Notes: generated from the letters alone by a model not told the origin. DNA of 64,000 bases from Paraburkholderia caribensis (GCF_002902945.1 NZ_CP026103.1:930001-994000); one strand, 5' to 3'. Shown: positions 54,306-63,474, counted from the first letter of the stretch. Numbers and translations: made by a program.

Positions 54306-54956
54306 ATGAAATCAGACCGCCAGTTGAGAAAGCAAGTCGAGGATGAACTCGAGTGGGACCCCGCGGTGACAGCGACGGACATCGGGGTGGAAGTGACGGA
54401 CCGGGTGGTCACGCTTTCCGGCCATCCTCCAAGCTACGCTGAGAAGCTCGCCGCCGAAAAGGCGGCGCATCGTGTGGCGGGCGTGAAGGCTGTCGTGGTG
54501 GACATGCAGGTCCGGCTGCCGCAGAAGGACGAACGCACCGATGAAGACATTGCCAGTGCCGTACACGATATCGTGCACTGGACAGTCGGCCTGCCGGACG
54601 ATTCGGTAAAGGTTCAGGTCGAAAAAGGGTGGGTCACGTTGACGGGCGCGGTGGACTGGGGATACCAGGCCCACATCGTCGCACGAGCGATCAGCCACAT
54701 GCGCGGCGTGCGCGGCGTCGGCAACCGCATCGAAGTGCGTGGCCATGTCGCACCGCAAGACATCGGCGCACAGATCGCTCGCGCGATGCAGCGGCATGCG
54801 GATCGCGAAGTCAAACACATCGGCATCGATGTCAAGGATGGCACGGTCACCCTGACGGGCAGAGTCGGCTCTTATGCGGAGCGCGCCGTCGCGAGGGGGG
54901 CTGCGTGGAGCGCGCCGGGGGTGCGAGCCGTGGTCGACGATCTCGTTGTCGAATGA
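54306..54956 (+). CDS. Triple BON-domain protein (OsmY-like, no signal peptide)
   Basis: 216 aa with three BON repeats: about 1-70 (VEDELEWDPAVTATDIGVEV), 75-145 (VEKGWVTLTGAVDWGYQAHI) and 150-216 (VKDGTVTLTGRVGSYAERAV). BON domains bind membranes or phospholipids. Unlike OsmY there is no secretion signal, so it would act in the cytosol. GAGGAG precedes the ATG. A paralogue of the same length and layout occurs at 58799. An FNR-like site lies 73 bp upstream. Confidence 0.87.
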   Translation: MKSDRQLRKQVEDELEWDPAVTATDIGVEVTDRVVTLSGHPPSYAEKLAAEKAAHRVAGVKAVVVDMQVRLPQKDERTDEDIASAVHDIVHWTVGLPDDSVKVQVEKGWVTLTGAVDWGYQAHIVARAISHMRGVRGVGNRIEVRGHVAPQDIGAQIARAMQRHADREVKHIGIDVKDGTVTLTGRVGSYAERAVARGAAWSAPGVRAVVDDLVVE

Positions 54957-55019
54957 CATACCGCCTCTCGCCGCCGCGCCTTCTCGTGATGCGCGGCGGC
55001 GCAGGAAAAGGAGCTTGTG

Positions 55020-55259
55020 ATGACCTTGTCGGGAAACGTGCAGGAAGCAGAATGGTCCGTGAACGTGCAGACGGAACCGGTTGAAGATGGCGGGTATCGG
55101 TCGACGATCCAGGTCCGACATTCATCGCCGGAAGGCGACTTCGAACATACCTTTCAGCACGGCAAAAAATTCAGCACGGAACGGGATGCCGTGCTGGACG
55201 GATTGCGCGAGGGAATGACGTGGATCGGGCTGAAGATGGCACGAACCATCAAGGTGTAA
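55020..55259 (+). CDS. 79-aa conserved hypothetical
   Basis: ATG 55020 follows AAAAGGAG. The protein is beta-rich and acidic (EAEWSVNVQTEPVEDGGYRS, EGDFEHTFQHGKKFSTERDA) and ends with a helix (VLDGLREGMTWIGLKMARTI). It lies 63 bp after the BON gene on the same strand and is probably co-transcribed with it. No function is known. Confidence 0.6.
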   Translation: MTLSGNVQEAEWSVNVQTEPVEDGGYRSTIQVRHSSPEGDFEHTFQHGKKFSTERDAVLDGLREGMTWIGLKMARTIKV

Positions 55260-55282
55260 AAACTGAATGTGCTTTTGGCAGA

Positions 55283-55296
55283 TTGACGCAGGTCAA
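55283..55296. promoter_or_regulatory. FNR/ANR-type site
   Basis: TTGACGCAGGTCAA lies 62 bp before the phaC start at 55359. Confidence 0.7.
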
Positions 55297-55358
55297 TTGT
55301 TCGAATCCGTGCACGCGTAACCTAGGCACGGGTCACTGGCAGGATCAATCGAACGACG

Positions 55359-57215
55359 ATGGCAACGCTTCCTCTGACGACCGACGAAAAGCTACAACCA
55401 TTGCCGGAACATACGGCTCGGCTCACGACGCCTACCGCTGCGTCCCACGTTTTTCGAGGCGATACACGGGGCGACGCCCAGACCGGTTGTCACGGGGAAG
55501 GGAGATCTCACCCCGTGCTTTCGCGCGACCTTCTTGATCGCGCCGCGCATGCCGGAGTCGCTGCCCTGACGGGCGGTCTGTCCCCGACGTCCGTGGCGCT
55601 TGCCATCATGGATTGGACGCTGCACATGGCCGTTGCGCCGGGAAAGCTATTGGAGCTTTCGACCGCGGCTGCATTGGCGGGCGCCGAGGTTTCACACGAC
55701 GCCATGCGCGCAACCGTCGCTGAGCCCAGGCGGGAGCACGCGCCCGGCGATCCGCGCTTCGCCGCCGACGATTGGGCGGCGTGGCCGTTTCATGTGTATC
55801 GCGACGGCTTTCTCCGGCTCCAACACTGGTGGGAGTCTGCAACGACGGCGATACCGGGCGTCGAAAGACATCACGAAGAACTGGTGCGCTTCCTGGCTCG
55901 CCAATGGCTGGATGCGTGCTCGCCCAGCAACTTTGTCGCTACCAATCCAGTGGTGCAACGGGCAGCGTGGTCGAGCGGCGGGACGAGCTTCGTCACGGGC
56001 GCATTGCACTGGCTTGCAGACCTGCGTGACCTTGTGCACGGCGGTCCGGGCGGCGAGCACGCCTACCCGTCGGAATGGCAGCCAGGCAAACACGTCGCCA
56101 TCACTCCGGGCAAAGTGATCTGGCGCAGCGAGTTGTGTGAATTGCTGCAGTACGCACCGACGACACTGACGGTCGCAACCGAGCCAATCCTGATCGTGCC
56201 GTCGTGGATCATGAAGTACTACATTCTCGATCTTCAGCCACATGATTCACTGATCCGCTATCTCGTCGACGCTGGCTATACCGTCTACACGATTTCGTGG
56301 CGCAATCCCGGCGAGGCGTTCCGTGACGTCGGACTGGAAGCGTATCTGCAGGAAGGATTGCTCGCAGCTCTTGCGCAAGTGCGCGAGCGTGACGCCCAGC
56401 AGGTGCACATGGTTGGCTATTGTCTTGGCGGAACCTTGCTCGCGATCGCGGCGGCGGCGCTCGTTCGCGACGGCAGAGGCGACGAACTGAAAACCGTGAC
56501 GCTGCTCGCCGCTCAGACGGACTTCACCGAACCCGGCGAACTCGGCCTTTTCATCGACGCCAGTGAACTCGCGGCGCTCGATGCGCTAATGTGGCGCCAA
56601 GGTTATCTCGATGGGGCGCAGATGTCGGCGGCATTCCAGTTGCTCAAGTCACGGGATCTGATCTGGTCGCGGATGATGAGCGAGTATCTGCTCGGCCGCC
56701 GTTCGCAGCCAAACGACCTGATGGCATGGAACGCCGATACGACGCGCCTGCCGTACCGGATGCACAGCGAGTATCTGACCTCGCTGTTTCTCGACAACGA
56801 TCTCGCGGAAGGGCGATACTGCGTCGGCGGACGGCCTGTTGCGCTGTCCGATATCGAGGCACCCATGTTCGTCGTCGGCACCGAGCGGGATCATGTCTCG
56901 CCCTGGCGCTCCGTTTACAAGCTGCACCTGCTCACACACAACGAACTGACGTTTCTGCTGACGGCGGGTGGGCACAACGCCGGCATCGTGTCGCAGCCGG
57001 GTCACCCGGATCGCTATTACCGCTGCGCGACGCGAGCGGCGGGAGAGCCGTATCGCGGCAGACAGGAGTTCCTCGCAGCCAACGAACCTGTCGATGGCTC
57101 ATGGTGGCCGAGGTGGAATGCGTGGCTGCGCGAGCATTCGGACGGCGAGGCGCCTGGGCGCACGATCGTCGACGGACTGGACGATGCACCGGGCACCTAC
57201 GTGTTCGAACGATAA
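55359..57215 (+). CDS. phaC: Class I polyhydroxyalkanoate synthase
   Basis: 618 aa, the usual class I length. The N-terminal PhaC domain includes DDWAAWPFHVYRDGFLRLQH and ATNPVVQRAAWSSGGTSFVT. The alpha/beta-hydrolase core has the catalytic cysteine C355 in MVGYCLGGTLLA, Asp in ERDHVSPWRSVYK and His in GGHNAGIVSQPGH. It polymerises (R)-3-hydroxyacyl-CoA into storage granules in the cytosol. No phaA, phaB or phasin is adjacent, so it is an accessory synthase. The FNR-type site 62 bp upstream suggests a reducing-equivalent sink in hypoxia. Confidence 0.93.
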   Translation: MATLPLTTDEKLQPLPEHTARLTTPTAASHVFRGDTRGDAQTGCHGEGRSHPVLSRDLLDRAAHAGVAALTGGLSPTSVALAIMDWTLHMAVAPGKLLELSTAAALAGAEVSHDAMRATVAEPRREHAPGDPRFAADDWAAWPFHVYRDGFLRLQHWWESATTAIPGVERHHEELVRFLARQWLDACSPSNFVATNPVVQRAAWSSGGTSFVTGALHWLADLRDLVHGGPGGEHAYPSEWQPGKHVAITPGKVIWRSELCELLQYAPTTLTVATEPILIVPSWIMKYYILDLQPHDSLIRYLVDAGYTVYTISWRNPGEAFRDVGLEAYLQEGLLAALAQVRERDAQQVHMVGYCLGGTLLAIAAAALVRDGRGDELKTVTLLAAQTDFTEPGELGLFIDASELAALDALMWRQGYLDGAQMSAAFQLLKSRDLIWSRMMSEYLLGRRSQPNDLMAWNADTTRLPYRMHSEYLTSLFLDNDLAEGRYCVGGRPVALSDIEAPMFVVGTERDHVSPWRSVYKLHLLTHNELTFLLTAGGHNAGIVSQPGHPDRYYRCATRAAGEPYRGRQEFLAANEPVDGSWWPRWNAWLREHSDGEAPGRTIVDGLDDAPGTYVFER

Positions 57216-57480
57216 CTGCGCGACGGGGCGGGCAGACTCGACAGCCATTGCAACAGTTCGCGGTAGTCGGCATGCGCGGACAGCGGCGAGCGCGGCGCCG
57301 CGCGTACCAGCCGCGACCGTTGAACCCGTTGCGCACGAGTAGCGGCAGATAACAGCTGTGATCGATGTGCGCATGCGTGAGTATCACCGTGTGGATGGAA
57401 TCGGCGGCCACAGGCAGCGGGGCCAGTTGCGCATCCGCAGGTTCTTGACGCCCTGGAAATAGACCGCGATCTGCGGGGAC
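57197..57480 (-). pseudogene. Beta-CASP metallo-beta-lactamase nuclease remnant
   Basis: One frame holds the metal motif SIHTVILTHAHIDHSCYLPL followed by LVRNGFNG. Another holds the C-terminal motif PLSAHADYRELLQWLSSLPA. In intact proteins these motifs are some 300 residues apart; here they are separated by only tens of bases. A large internal deletion with loss of frame has destroyed the gene. It overlaps the phaC end. Confidence 0.65.
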
Positions 57481-57608
57481 TGCTGCGCATCGACGTCGGA
57501 CCGGCCGCTTGAGTGAGCCCATGAGACGCGACGAAACGGCAACCGGCAAGCCTCCGCCGGTGAGGAAGGCTCCTTAGTAGCTGGGGCGCCGTCTCACCGG
57601 CCGTGCTG

Positions 57609-58571
57609 TCACGTCGTGGCAGCCATTGCTGCGCAGTCGCGCACGAGTAAAACGGGAGTGTCGGCAAGCCGCACAGTGCGGGCCGCTACGCTGCCGACAA
57701 GCCATCGTTCGAAGCCTCGCCGGCCATGAGTGCCGAGAACGAGCAGTTCGCCTTTCCAGTCCTGAACGTCGCGTACGATGGCGTGAGGGACGTCATCCCG
57801 GCTTTTACGTGTCTTGATCAGTGCCGTCTCCGCGTAGCGCCCCCGTTCGGCGCAGATGCGCGCTGCGCGCTCAAGGACAGTGCAGCCCTCCTCGAGATAG
57901 ACATTTTCCAGCAGGTCGATGGCCGCGCCATCCATCACGTGGCTCGCTCGATCCACGACATAGATAGCACGCAATTGGGTATCCGGGGTCGCCAGTTGAA
58001 GGCCCGTTCGCAACCCCACGATAGAACAGGCGCTGCCGTCCAGGGCGAAAACCATGCGTTGAGCGGATTTGTCCGTCGGAACGCGACTGTCCTGCGGAAC
58101 CAGCAGCAACGAGCAGCTTGCGCGGCGCGCAACAGGTTCGGACACCGTGCCTTCGACCCAGCGCAGCAGGCCCCGATGTTGCCGCATGCCCATCATGATG
58201 AGGTCCGCGTGCCAGTGTGACGCGGTATCGAGTAATGCGTCAGCAGTGTTCCCGCGGTGCACGGAAAGATCGACCAGGCCGGATTCGAGCTTCGTCCCGG
58301 CAAATATAGCCTCGATCCTGGCGAGCGCTGCGCGCGAATCGGCCACGATTTCGTCCCTCGCAGACGCGAGAAAGTTTTGCGTGGTTGCGCCGAGTGGAAG
58401 TAGCGTGCGCGGATTCTGCGCAACCGTGACGACCCGGATCGTCGCGCGACCGGCGAACAGGGCCTTCGCGTACTCGGCTGCGCGTGTCGTTGCTTCTGAA
58501 TCGTCGATCGCCAGCATCACGCGCCGGAACGCGCGCCCGGCCGTTGACTCCACGCTGGATGCTTGCGCCAT
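57609..58571 (-). CDS. Tandem-domain universal stress protein
   Basis: 320 aa with two Usp domains. The first (RVMLAIDDSEATTRAAEYAK to GMRQHRGLLRWVEGTVSEPV) has a less conserved nucleotide signature. The second (VFALDGSACSIVGLRTGLQL to GTHGRRGFERWLVGSVAART, VLLVRD) is canonical. It is the intact counterpart of the truncated tandem Usp at 38442-39002. An FNR-type site lies 62 bp upstream. Confidence 0.9.
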   Translation of the reverse strand: MAQASSVESTAGRAFRRVMLAIDDSEATTRAAEYAKALFAGRATIRVVTVAQNPRTLLPLGATTQNFLASARDEIVADSRAALARIEAIFAGTKLESGLVDLSVHRGNTADALLDTASHWHADLIMMGMRQHRGLLRWVEGTVSEPVARRASCSLLLVPQDSRVPTDKSAQRMVFALDGSACSIVGLRTGLQLATPDTQLRAIYVVDRASHVMDGAAIDLLENVYLEEGCTVLERAARICAERGRYAETALIKTRKSRDDVPHAIVRDVQDWKGELLVLGTHGRRGFERWLVGSVAARTVRLADTPVLLVRDCAAMAATT

Positions 58572-58633
58572 GGTGTTTCTCCGTATCGGGCGAAAGGTTG
58601 ATCCTGATTCTCCATCGAAAAACGCGCTTCCGA

Positions 58634-58647
58634 TTGATCGACGTCAA
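58634..58647. promoter_or_regulatory. FNR/ANR-type site (for tandem Usp)
   Basis: TTGATCGACGTCAA lies 62 bp before the leftward Usp start at 58571. Confidence 0.7.
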
Positions 58648-58699
58648 GCCACCCGGACGCGTCCTTATAGCGCGACGCACGCGTGGCACAGCAACCTGC

Positions 58700-58713
58700 T
58701 TGACTTCGATCAA
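58700..58713. promoter_or_regulatory. FNR/ANR-type site (for BON gene)
   Basis: TTGACTTCGATCAA lies 85 bp before the rightward BON gene at 58799. It pairs with the site at 58634 in the divergent promoter region. Confidence 0.7.
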
Positions 58714-58798
58714 CTGCGCGGGATGCACACGGATTAGGCTGACCGTGTGAACCGTGCGTTCAGTTCGCGAACTGAAGCACTTCAGGAGGAGCGTTGCC

Positions 58799-59449
58799 AT
58801 GAAACCGGACAGTCAACTGCGTCGCGAAGTGGAGGAAGAACTGGCGAACAATCCGGCTATCGATGCGAACCGGATTGGCGTTGCCGTCGCGGATGGCATC
58901 GTTACGCTCAGCGGGCATGTTTCGGACTATGCGCAGAAGCTCGCCGCCGAACGATCCGTGCTGCGGATTGCTGGCGTGGTCGCGGTCGTTGCGCATATGG
59001 ACGTGACGCTGCATCAAACCGATCAAAGAACGGACGAAGACATTGCATTGAGCGTGCGAGCCGTGCTCGACTGGATATCGGGTCTTGAAGAAGACGCGAT
59101 CAGGATCAAGGTCGAAAAAGGCTGGGTGACGTTGAGCGGTAGCGTCAAGAACGGTTACCGCAGCCATATTGCGGAGAAACACATCGGGCACATGCGCGGT
59201 GTCACGGGCATCACGAACAACATCAGGATATCGGGTAGCGCTTCGCCTACCGATATCGAGTACAACATCCGCAAGGCCATTCAGCGTCATACCGAGCGCG
59301 AAATGAAGCATATCGAGGTTCAGGTAGACGGGGGCAACGTCACCCTGTCCGGCCACCTCAGCTCGACGGCTGAACGCGCGATCGTGTGGGGCGCAGCGCG
59401 CGCCACGTCGGGTGTGAAAGCCGTCGTGGATCGTCTCGTGATTGATTGA
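58799..59449 (+). CDS. Triple BON-domain protein (paralogue)
   Basis: 216 aa, the same length and three-repeat layout as the protein at 54306: LANNPAIDANRIGVAVADGI, VEKGWVTLSGSVKNGYRSHI and VDGGNVTLSGHLSSTAERAI. No signal peptide is present. GGAGGAG precedes ATG 58799, which is chosen over an earlier in-frame ATG. It is likely the first gene of a rightward unit with the next hypothetical, the PEP synthase and the PfkB kinase. Confidence 0.87.
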   Translation: MKPDSQLRREVEEELANNPAIDANRIGVAVADGIVTLSGHVSDYAQKLAAERSVLRIAGVVAVVAHMDVTLHQTDQRTDEDIALSVRAVLDWISGLEEDAIRIKVEKGWVTLSGSVKNGYRSHIAEKHIGHMRGVTGITNNIRISGSASPTDIEYNIRKAIQRHTEREMKHIEVQVDGGNVTLSGHLSSTAERAIVWGAARATSGVKAVVDRLVID

Positions 59450-59509
59450 CCGAACGCTGGCGCAATCACGCGGCGGACATGATGTAACAGGCAATGATTG
59501 GAGGCACAA

Positions 59510-59980
59510 ATGAACTGGTTGACGGAATACTTCGCGCAAGGAACTCGCACGTTGAATCTTTCGTTGTGGGCATATTCACCGGCTGTCATGGGTCCGGATG
59601 GACCGATCGTGCAGCCTGCCGCGTTGTGCGCCCCGTATCCTGGTATCGAACTCGTGTTCTCTCCCGCGGGAAAAACCCGGCACGGCGATAGAACCTACGA
59701 GCTTCCAGCACGATACGACAGCACGGGTCCGATGAAAGCGAAAACTGCGGCTGCAGCAAAAGACCATGCGAACTTCTTTCGCGAGGTCTCCATTTTCGCG
59801 CCATCGCATCTGAACGGCGAAGCCGTCGTTGTGATCAACCATGCGTTCTCATTCACACCGCGATTTGCTGCAGACGGTACGCCCGGCTTCGTGGGACTGG
59901 CCATGCCGGATTCGGACGACTATTTCCGCGCCGGCCAGATGAAGCTTCCGTGGATGTTTGCCGGATACGTGAGTATCTGA
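59510..59980 (+). CDS. 156-aa hypothetical protein
   Basis: GGAGG precedes ATG 59510. The protein contains NWLTEYFAQGTRTLNLSLWA, AALCAPYPGIELVFSPAGKT and SHLNGEAVVVINHAFSFTPR, a beta-rich soluble pattern without membrane segments. It lies between the BON gene and the PEP synthase gene on the same strand. I do not recognise the family. Confidence 0.55.
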   Translation: MNWLTEYFAQGTRTLNLSLWAYSPAVMGPDGPIVQPAALCAPYPGIELVFSPAGKTRHGDRTYELPARYDSTGPMKAKTAAAAKDHANFFREVSIFAPSHLNGEAVVVINHAFSFTPRFAADGTPGFVGLAMPDSDDYFRAGQMKLPWMFAGYVSI

Positions 59981-60021
59981 GCGGACCGCAATACGCGTGA
60001 ATCACGAGCGAGGAGTAGTTC

Positions 60022-62460
60022 ATGAGCAGGAATGGAGCGGAGGTCATCTGGTTCGACGCGCTGCGCCGTACCGATGTGCCGACCGTGGGCGGTAAGAATG
60101 CGTCGCTGGGGGAGATGGTGGGCTGCCTCGTCGGCAAGGGCATTCGTGTTCCGCCCGGCTTTGCGACGACTGCCGACGCGTATTGGCAATTCATCGACGC
60201 CAACGGCTTGCGCGAAACCATCTCGACGGTGCTATCGGAGTTCCGTGCCAATCGACGCTCGCTTGTTGATACCGGGGAAACCATCCGCCGGGCAATCCTC
60301 CGGGGCGAATGGCCGGACAGCACGACGCGGGCCATTTGTGACGCGTATGGCGACCTCGCACGCCGCGTCGGCATCGACGATCCAGACGTCGCTGTACGCT
60401 CCAGCGCTACGGCCGAAGATCTGCCGGATGCGAGCTTCGCGGGGCAGCAGGAGACCTTGCTGGCCATTCGCGGCCCGCATGCGTTGATGGATGCGTGCCG
60501 CCGCTGCTATGCGTCGCTATTCACGGATCGCGCGATCAGTTATCGCGAGGCACGAGGCTTCGATCACATGAGAGTGGCACTCTCGATCGGCGTGCAGCAG
60601 ATGGTACGCTCGGACCTTGGAGGGGCGGGCGTGGCATTTTCGATCGATACCGAAACCGGCTTCGACAAGATCGTCCTGATCAGCGCGGCATGGGGGCTCG
60701 GCGAGAACGTCGTGCAAGGTGCCGTTGATCCCGACGAGTATGAAGTGTTCAAACCGCTTCTGCACAACGAAGCCTTCGCGCCAATCATAGGCAAGAAGCG
60801 TGGCAGCAAGCTGAAGAAAATGGTGTACGCGAAAGGCGGCGCGCATCCGACGAAGAACGTGCCGACTTCGAAAGCCGAGCGCGCTGCGTTTGTTCTTTCC
60901 GATCGTGACGTGCTCACAATCGCGCGATGCGCGTGTGAAATCGAATCGCACTACGGGCGGCCGATGGACATCGAATGGGCAAAGGACGGCCTGGCAGGCG
61001 GCATCTTCATTGTTCAGGCGCGGCCCGAGACCGTCCAGTCGCGGCGCGAGTCAACCGCCATCAAGACTTTCCGGCTCGAGTCGGCGGGACGCGAACTCGT
61101 CACAGGCGTCAGCGTGGGCCAGGCGATCGCTACCGGGAACGTGTGCGTCATCGACAGTCCCGTCGAGCAGGACCGTTTTGTCGATGGCTCCGTTCTGGTG
61201 ACAGCGGCAACAGATCCCGACTGGGTGCCCGTGATGCGGCGCGCGGCGGGCATCGTGACGGACCACGGCGGCCGCACGTCGCACGCTGCCATTGTGAGCC
61301 GCGAACTCGGCCTGCCGGCCATCGTCGGCACGGGCAACGCGACGCGGGTTTTGCACGACCAGCAGGAAGTGACGGTGTCCTGCGCGCAAGGGGAAGTCGG
61401 GCGCGTATTCGAAGGCATCGCGGACTTTCAGGTCGAGGAGATCGACTTTGGGGCTATTCCGCATACCCGCACTCAGGTCATGCTGAATCTCGCCAACCCG
61501 GACGCCGCGCTGCGCTGGTGGCGCATGCCGGCGGACGGCATTGGACTGGCGCGGATGGAGTTCGTCATCAGCAATCACATCAAGATTCATCCGATGGCGC
61601 TCGCATGCTATGACCAGTTGAAGGATTCCGACGCCGCCCGGACTATCGCTGCGATGACGGAAGGGTATGACGACAAGACTGAATACTTCGTCGACCGGCT
61701 TGCCTGCGGACTCGGCCGCATAGCGGCTGTGTGTTATCCGCGTCCGGTGGTGGTGCGTCTGAGCGACTTCAAGACCAACGAATACGCGAATCTGATAGGG
61801 GGACAGGCTTTCGAGCCGGTCGAAGAAAATCCGATGCTCGGTTTTCGTGGCGCATCGCGCTATTACTCGCCGCGCTACGGGCCGGGCTTCGCACTCGAAT
61901 GCCGCGCGCTGCGGCGTTTGCGATTGGAAACGGGGCTCGACAACGTGATCGTCATGGTGCCGTTCTGCCGGACACCGGATGAGGCGGATCGCGTCCTCGA
62001 GGCGATGGCGGCCAATGGCCTCAGGCGCGGCGAGAACGGTTTACAGATCTATGTGATGTGCGAGATTCCGGCGAACGTGATCTTGGCAGAAGCATTCGCA
62101 CAGCGGTTCGACGGATTCTCGATCGGCAGCAACGATCTGACGCAGCTCACACTTGGAGTCGACCGCGACTCCGCTGAACTGGCATCGCTGTTCGACGAAC
62201 GCAACGAAGCCGTGCGGTGGATGATTCGCGAGGTTATCGAACGGGCGCATCGCGCTGGCGCGAAAGTCAGCCTGTGTGGTGAAGCGCCGAGCGTGCATCC
62301 CGAGTATGCAGGCTTCCTCGTGGAATGCGGCATCGATGCGATGTCGGTGAGTCCCGACAGCTTCATTGCCGTCAAGCGGCACGTCGCGCAAGCGGAAGCG
62401 CCGAACGGTTCGACGGGTGACCAGCCGCGCAAATCGATGCTTTCTGAAATGGTGCGGTAG
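60022..62460 (+). CDS. ppsA: Phosphoenolpyruvate synthase
   Basis: 812 aa, the family length. The N-terminal ATP-grasp domain includes VGGKNASLGEMVGCL, VRSSATAEDLPDASFAGQQE and AWGLGENVVQGAV. The swivelling phosphohistidine domain has the catalytic His in DHGGRTSHAAIVSRELGLPA (~415). The C-terminal PEP-binding barrel has DGIGLARMEFVI, GSNDLTQLTLGVDRDS and SLCGEAPSVHPEY. It converts pyruvate and ATP to PEP, AMP and phosphate. It is followed 9 bp later by a PfkB kinase gene. Confidence 0.93.
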   Translation: MSRNGAEVIWFDALRRTDVPTVGGKNASLGEMVGCLVGKGIRVPPGFATTADAYWQFIDANGLRETISTVLSEFRANRRSLVDTGETIRRAILRGEWPDSTTRAICDAYGDLARRVGIDDPDVAVRSSATAEDLPDASFAGQQETLLAIRGPHALMDACRRCYASLFTDRAISYREARGFDHMRVALSIGVQQMVRSDLGGAGVAFSIDTETGFDKIVLISAAWGLGENVVQGAVDPDEYEVFKPLLHNEAFAPIIGKKRGSKLKKMVYAKGGAHPTKNVPTSKAERAAFVLSDRDVLTIARCACEIESHYGRPMDIEWAKDGLAGGIFIVQARPETVQSRRESTAIKTFRLESAGRELVTGVSVGQAIATGNVCVIDSPVEQDRFVDGSVLVTAATDPDWVPVMRRAAGIVTDHGGRTSHAAIVSRELGLPAIVGTGNATRVLHDQQEVTVSCAQGEVGRVFEGIADFQVEEIDFGAIPHTRTQVMLNLANPDAALRWWRMPADGIGLARMEFVISNHIKIHPMALACYDQLKDSDAARTIAAMTEGYDDKTEYFVDRLACGLGRIAAVCYPRPVVVRLSDFKTNEYANLIGGQAFEPVEENPMLGFRGASRYYSPRYGPGFALECRALRRLRLETGLDNVIVMVPFCRTPDEADRVLEAMAANGLRRGENGLQIYVMCEIPANVILAEAFAQRFDGFSIGSNDLTQLTLGVDRDSAELASLFDERNEAVRWMIREVIERAHRAGAKVSLCGEAPSVHPEYAGFLVECGIDAMSVSPDSFIAVKRHVAQAEAPNGSTGDQPRKSMLSEMVR

Positions 62461-62469
62461 GGGCTTGCC

Positions 62470-63474
62470 ATGATCGACGTTCTCACAGTCACACTCAATC
62501 CCGCGGTCGATTTATCGACGGCTGTCGACCGCATCGTCGACACACACAAGCTGCGATGCGAAGTCGCGCAGCGCGATCCGGGCGGTGGCGGAATCAACGT
62601 TGCGCGGGTGTTGCATCGCCTTGGCAGCGAATGCGTTGCACTGTTTGCCGCCGGTGGAGCGACGGGCCGCATCCTTAGCGATCTGCTCGATGGCGAGAAC
62701 CTTCGCACCCAGCGCATCGACATAGAAGGCGAAACGCGGGAAAACTTCTCTGTCAAGGAGACGTCCACCCGTCGTGAATACCGCTTCGTGTTGCCTGGAC
62801 CGGCTCTCGCGCCCTCGGAATGGAATGCATGTCTGCGCGGCGTGTCCGCTCATGTGGGCTCTGCGCGCTTCCTTGTCCTGAGCGGAAGCCTGCCTCCCGG
62901 TGCACCGCCGGACGCCTACGCACAGCTTGCCCGCGCGGCCACTGGTGCGCGGCCGAACATCCGGGTTGCCGTGGATGCGTCGGGCTCCACGCTCGCAGCG
63001 GCACTCGATGGCGGCCACGTCGACATTGTCAAGCCGAGTCTGAACGAACTGCGCGAATTGACGGCGCTGCCGCTGAACGATGTCGACGACCAGATCGATG
63101 CCGCCCGAATGTTGATCGCGCAACGCAAGGCGATGATGGTCGCGCTCACGTTAGCCGATAAAGGTGCAGTGCTCGCGACGCACGACGAAACGTGGTTTAT
63201 GCCTGCGTTGAAAACGGAAGTACGAAGTGCAATTGGCGCGGGAGACAGTTTCCTTGCCGGACTTATATGGGCACTCGATCACGGCGCCGTTGCCAGCGAG
63301 GCACTCGCCTATGCGACGGCTGCGGCTTCGGCTACGATGAGGCAAACAGGTACGCGGCTTTGCGATGCACGAGACGTGGCACGCTCATACGCAAAGGGGG
63401 ACGGTGCTGTACCCACGCGAGCTAGCGCGCGCCCTCGCCACGCGCACGGGGAGTTGGCGCCGTCGAAGCAGTGA
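62470..63474 (+). CDS. PfkB-family sugar-phosphate kinase
   Basis: 334 aa. The N-terminal signature is DPGGGGINVARVLHRLG. The substrate lid region runs SVKETSTRREYRFVLPGP, and the C-terminal anion hole with the catalytic Asp is SAIGAGDSFLAGLIWALDHG. TLNPAVDLSTAV at the start is typical of 1-phosphofructokinase/6-phosphofructokinase-2 (FruK/PfkB) proteins. It probably phosphorylates fructose 6-phosphate or a related sugar phosphate. Pairing with PEP synthase occurs in other Burkholderia low-oxygen islands. The C-terminus has a short, probably unstructured extension. Confidence 0.85.
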   Translation: MIDVLTVTLNPAVDLSTAVDRIVDTHKLRCEVAQRDPGGGGINVARVLHRLGSECVALFAAGGATGRILSDLLDGENLRTQRIDIEGETRENFSVKETSTRREYRFVLPGPALAPSEWNACLRGVSAHVGSARFLVLSGSLPPGAPPDAYAQLARAATGARPNIRVAVDASGSTLAAALDGGHVDIVKPSLNELRELTALPLNDVDDQIDAARMLIAQRKAMMVALTLADKGAVLATHDETWFMPALKTEVRSAIGAGDSFLAGLIWALDHGAVASEALAYATAAASATMRQTGTRLCDARDVARSYAKGDGAVPTRASARPRHAHGELAPSKQ

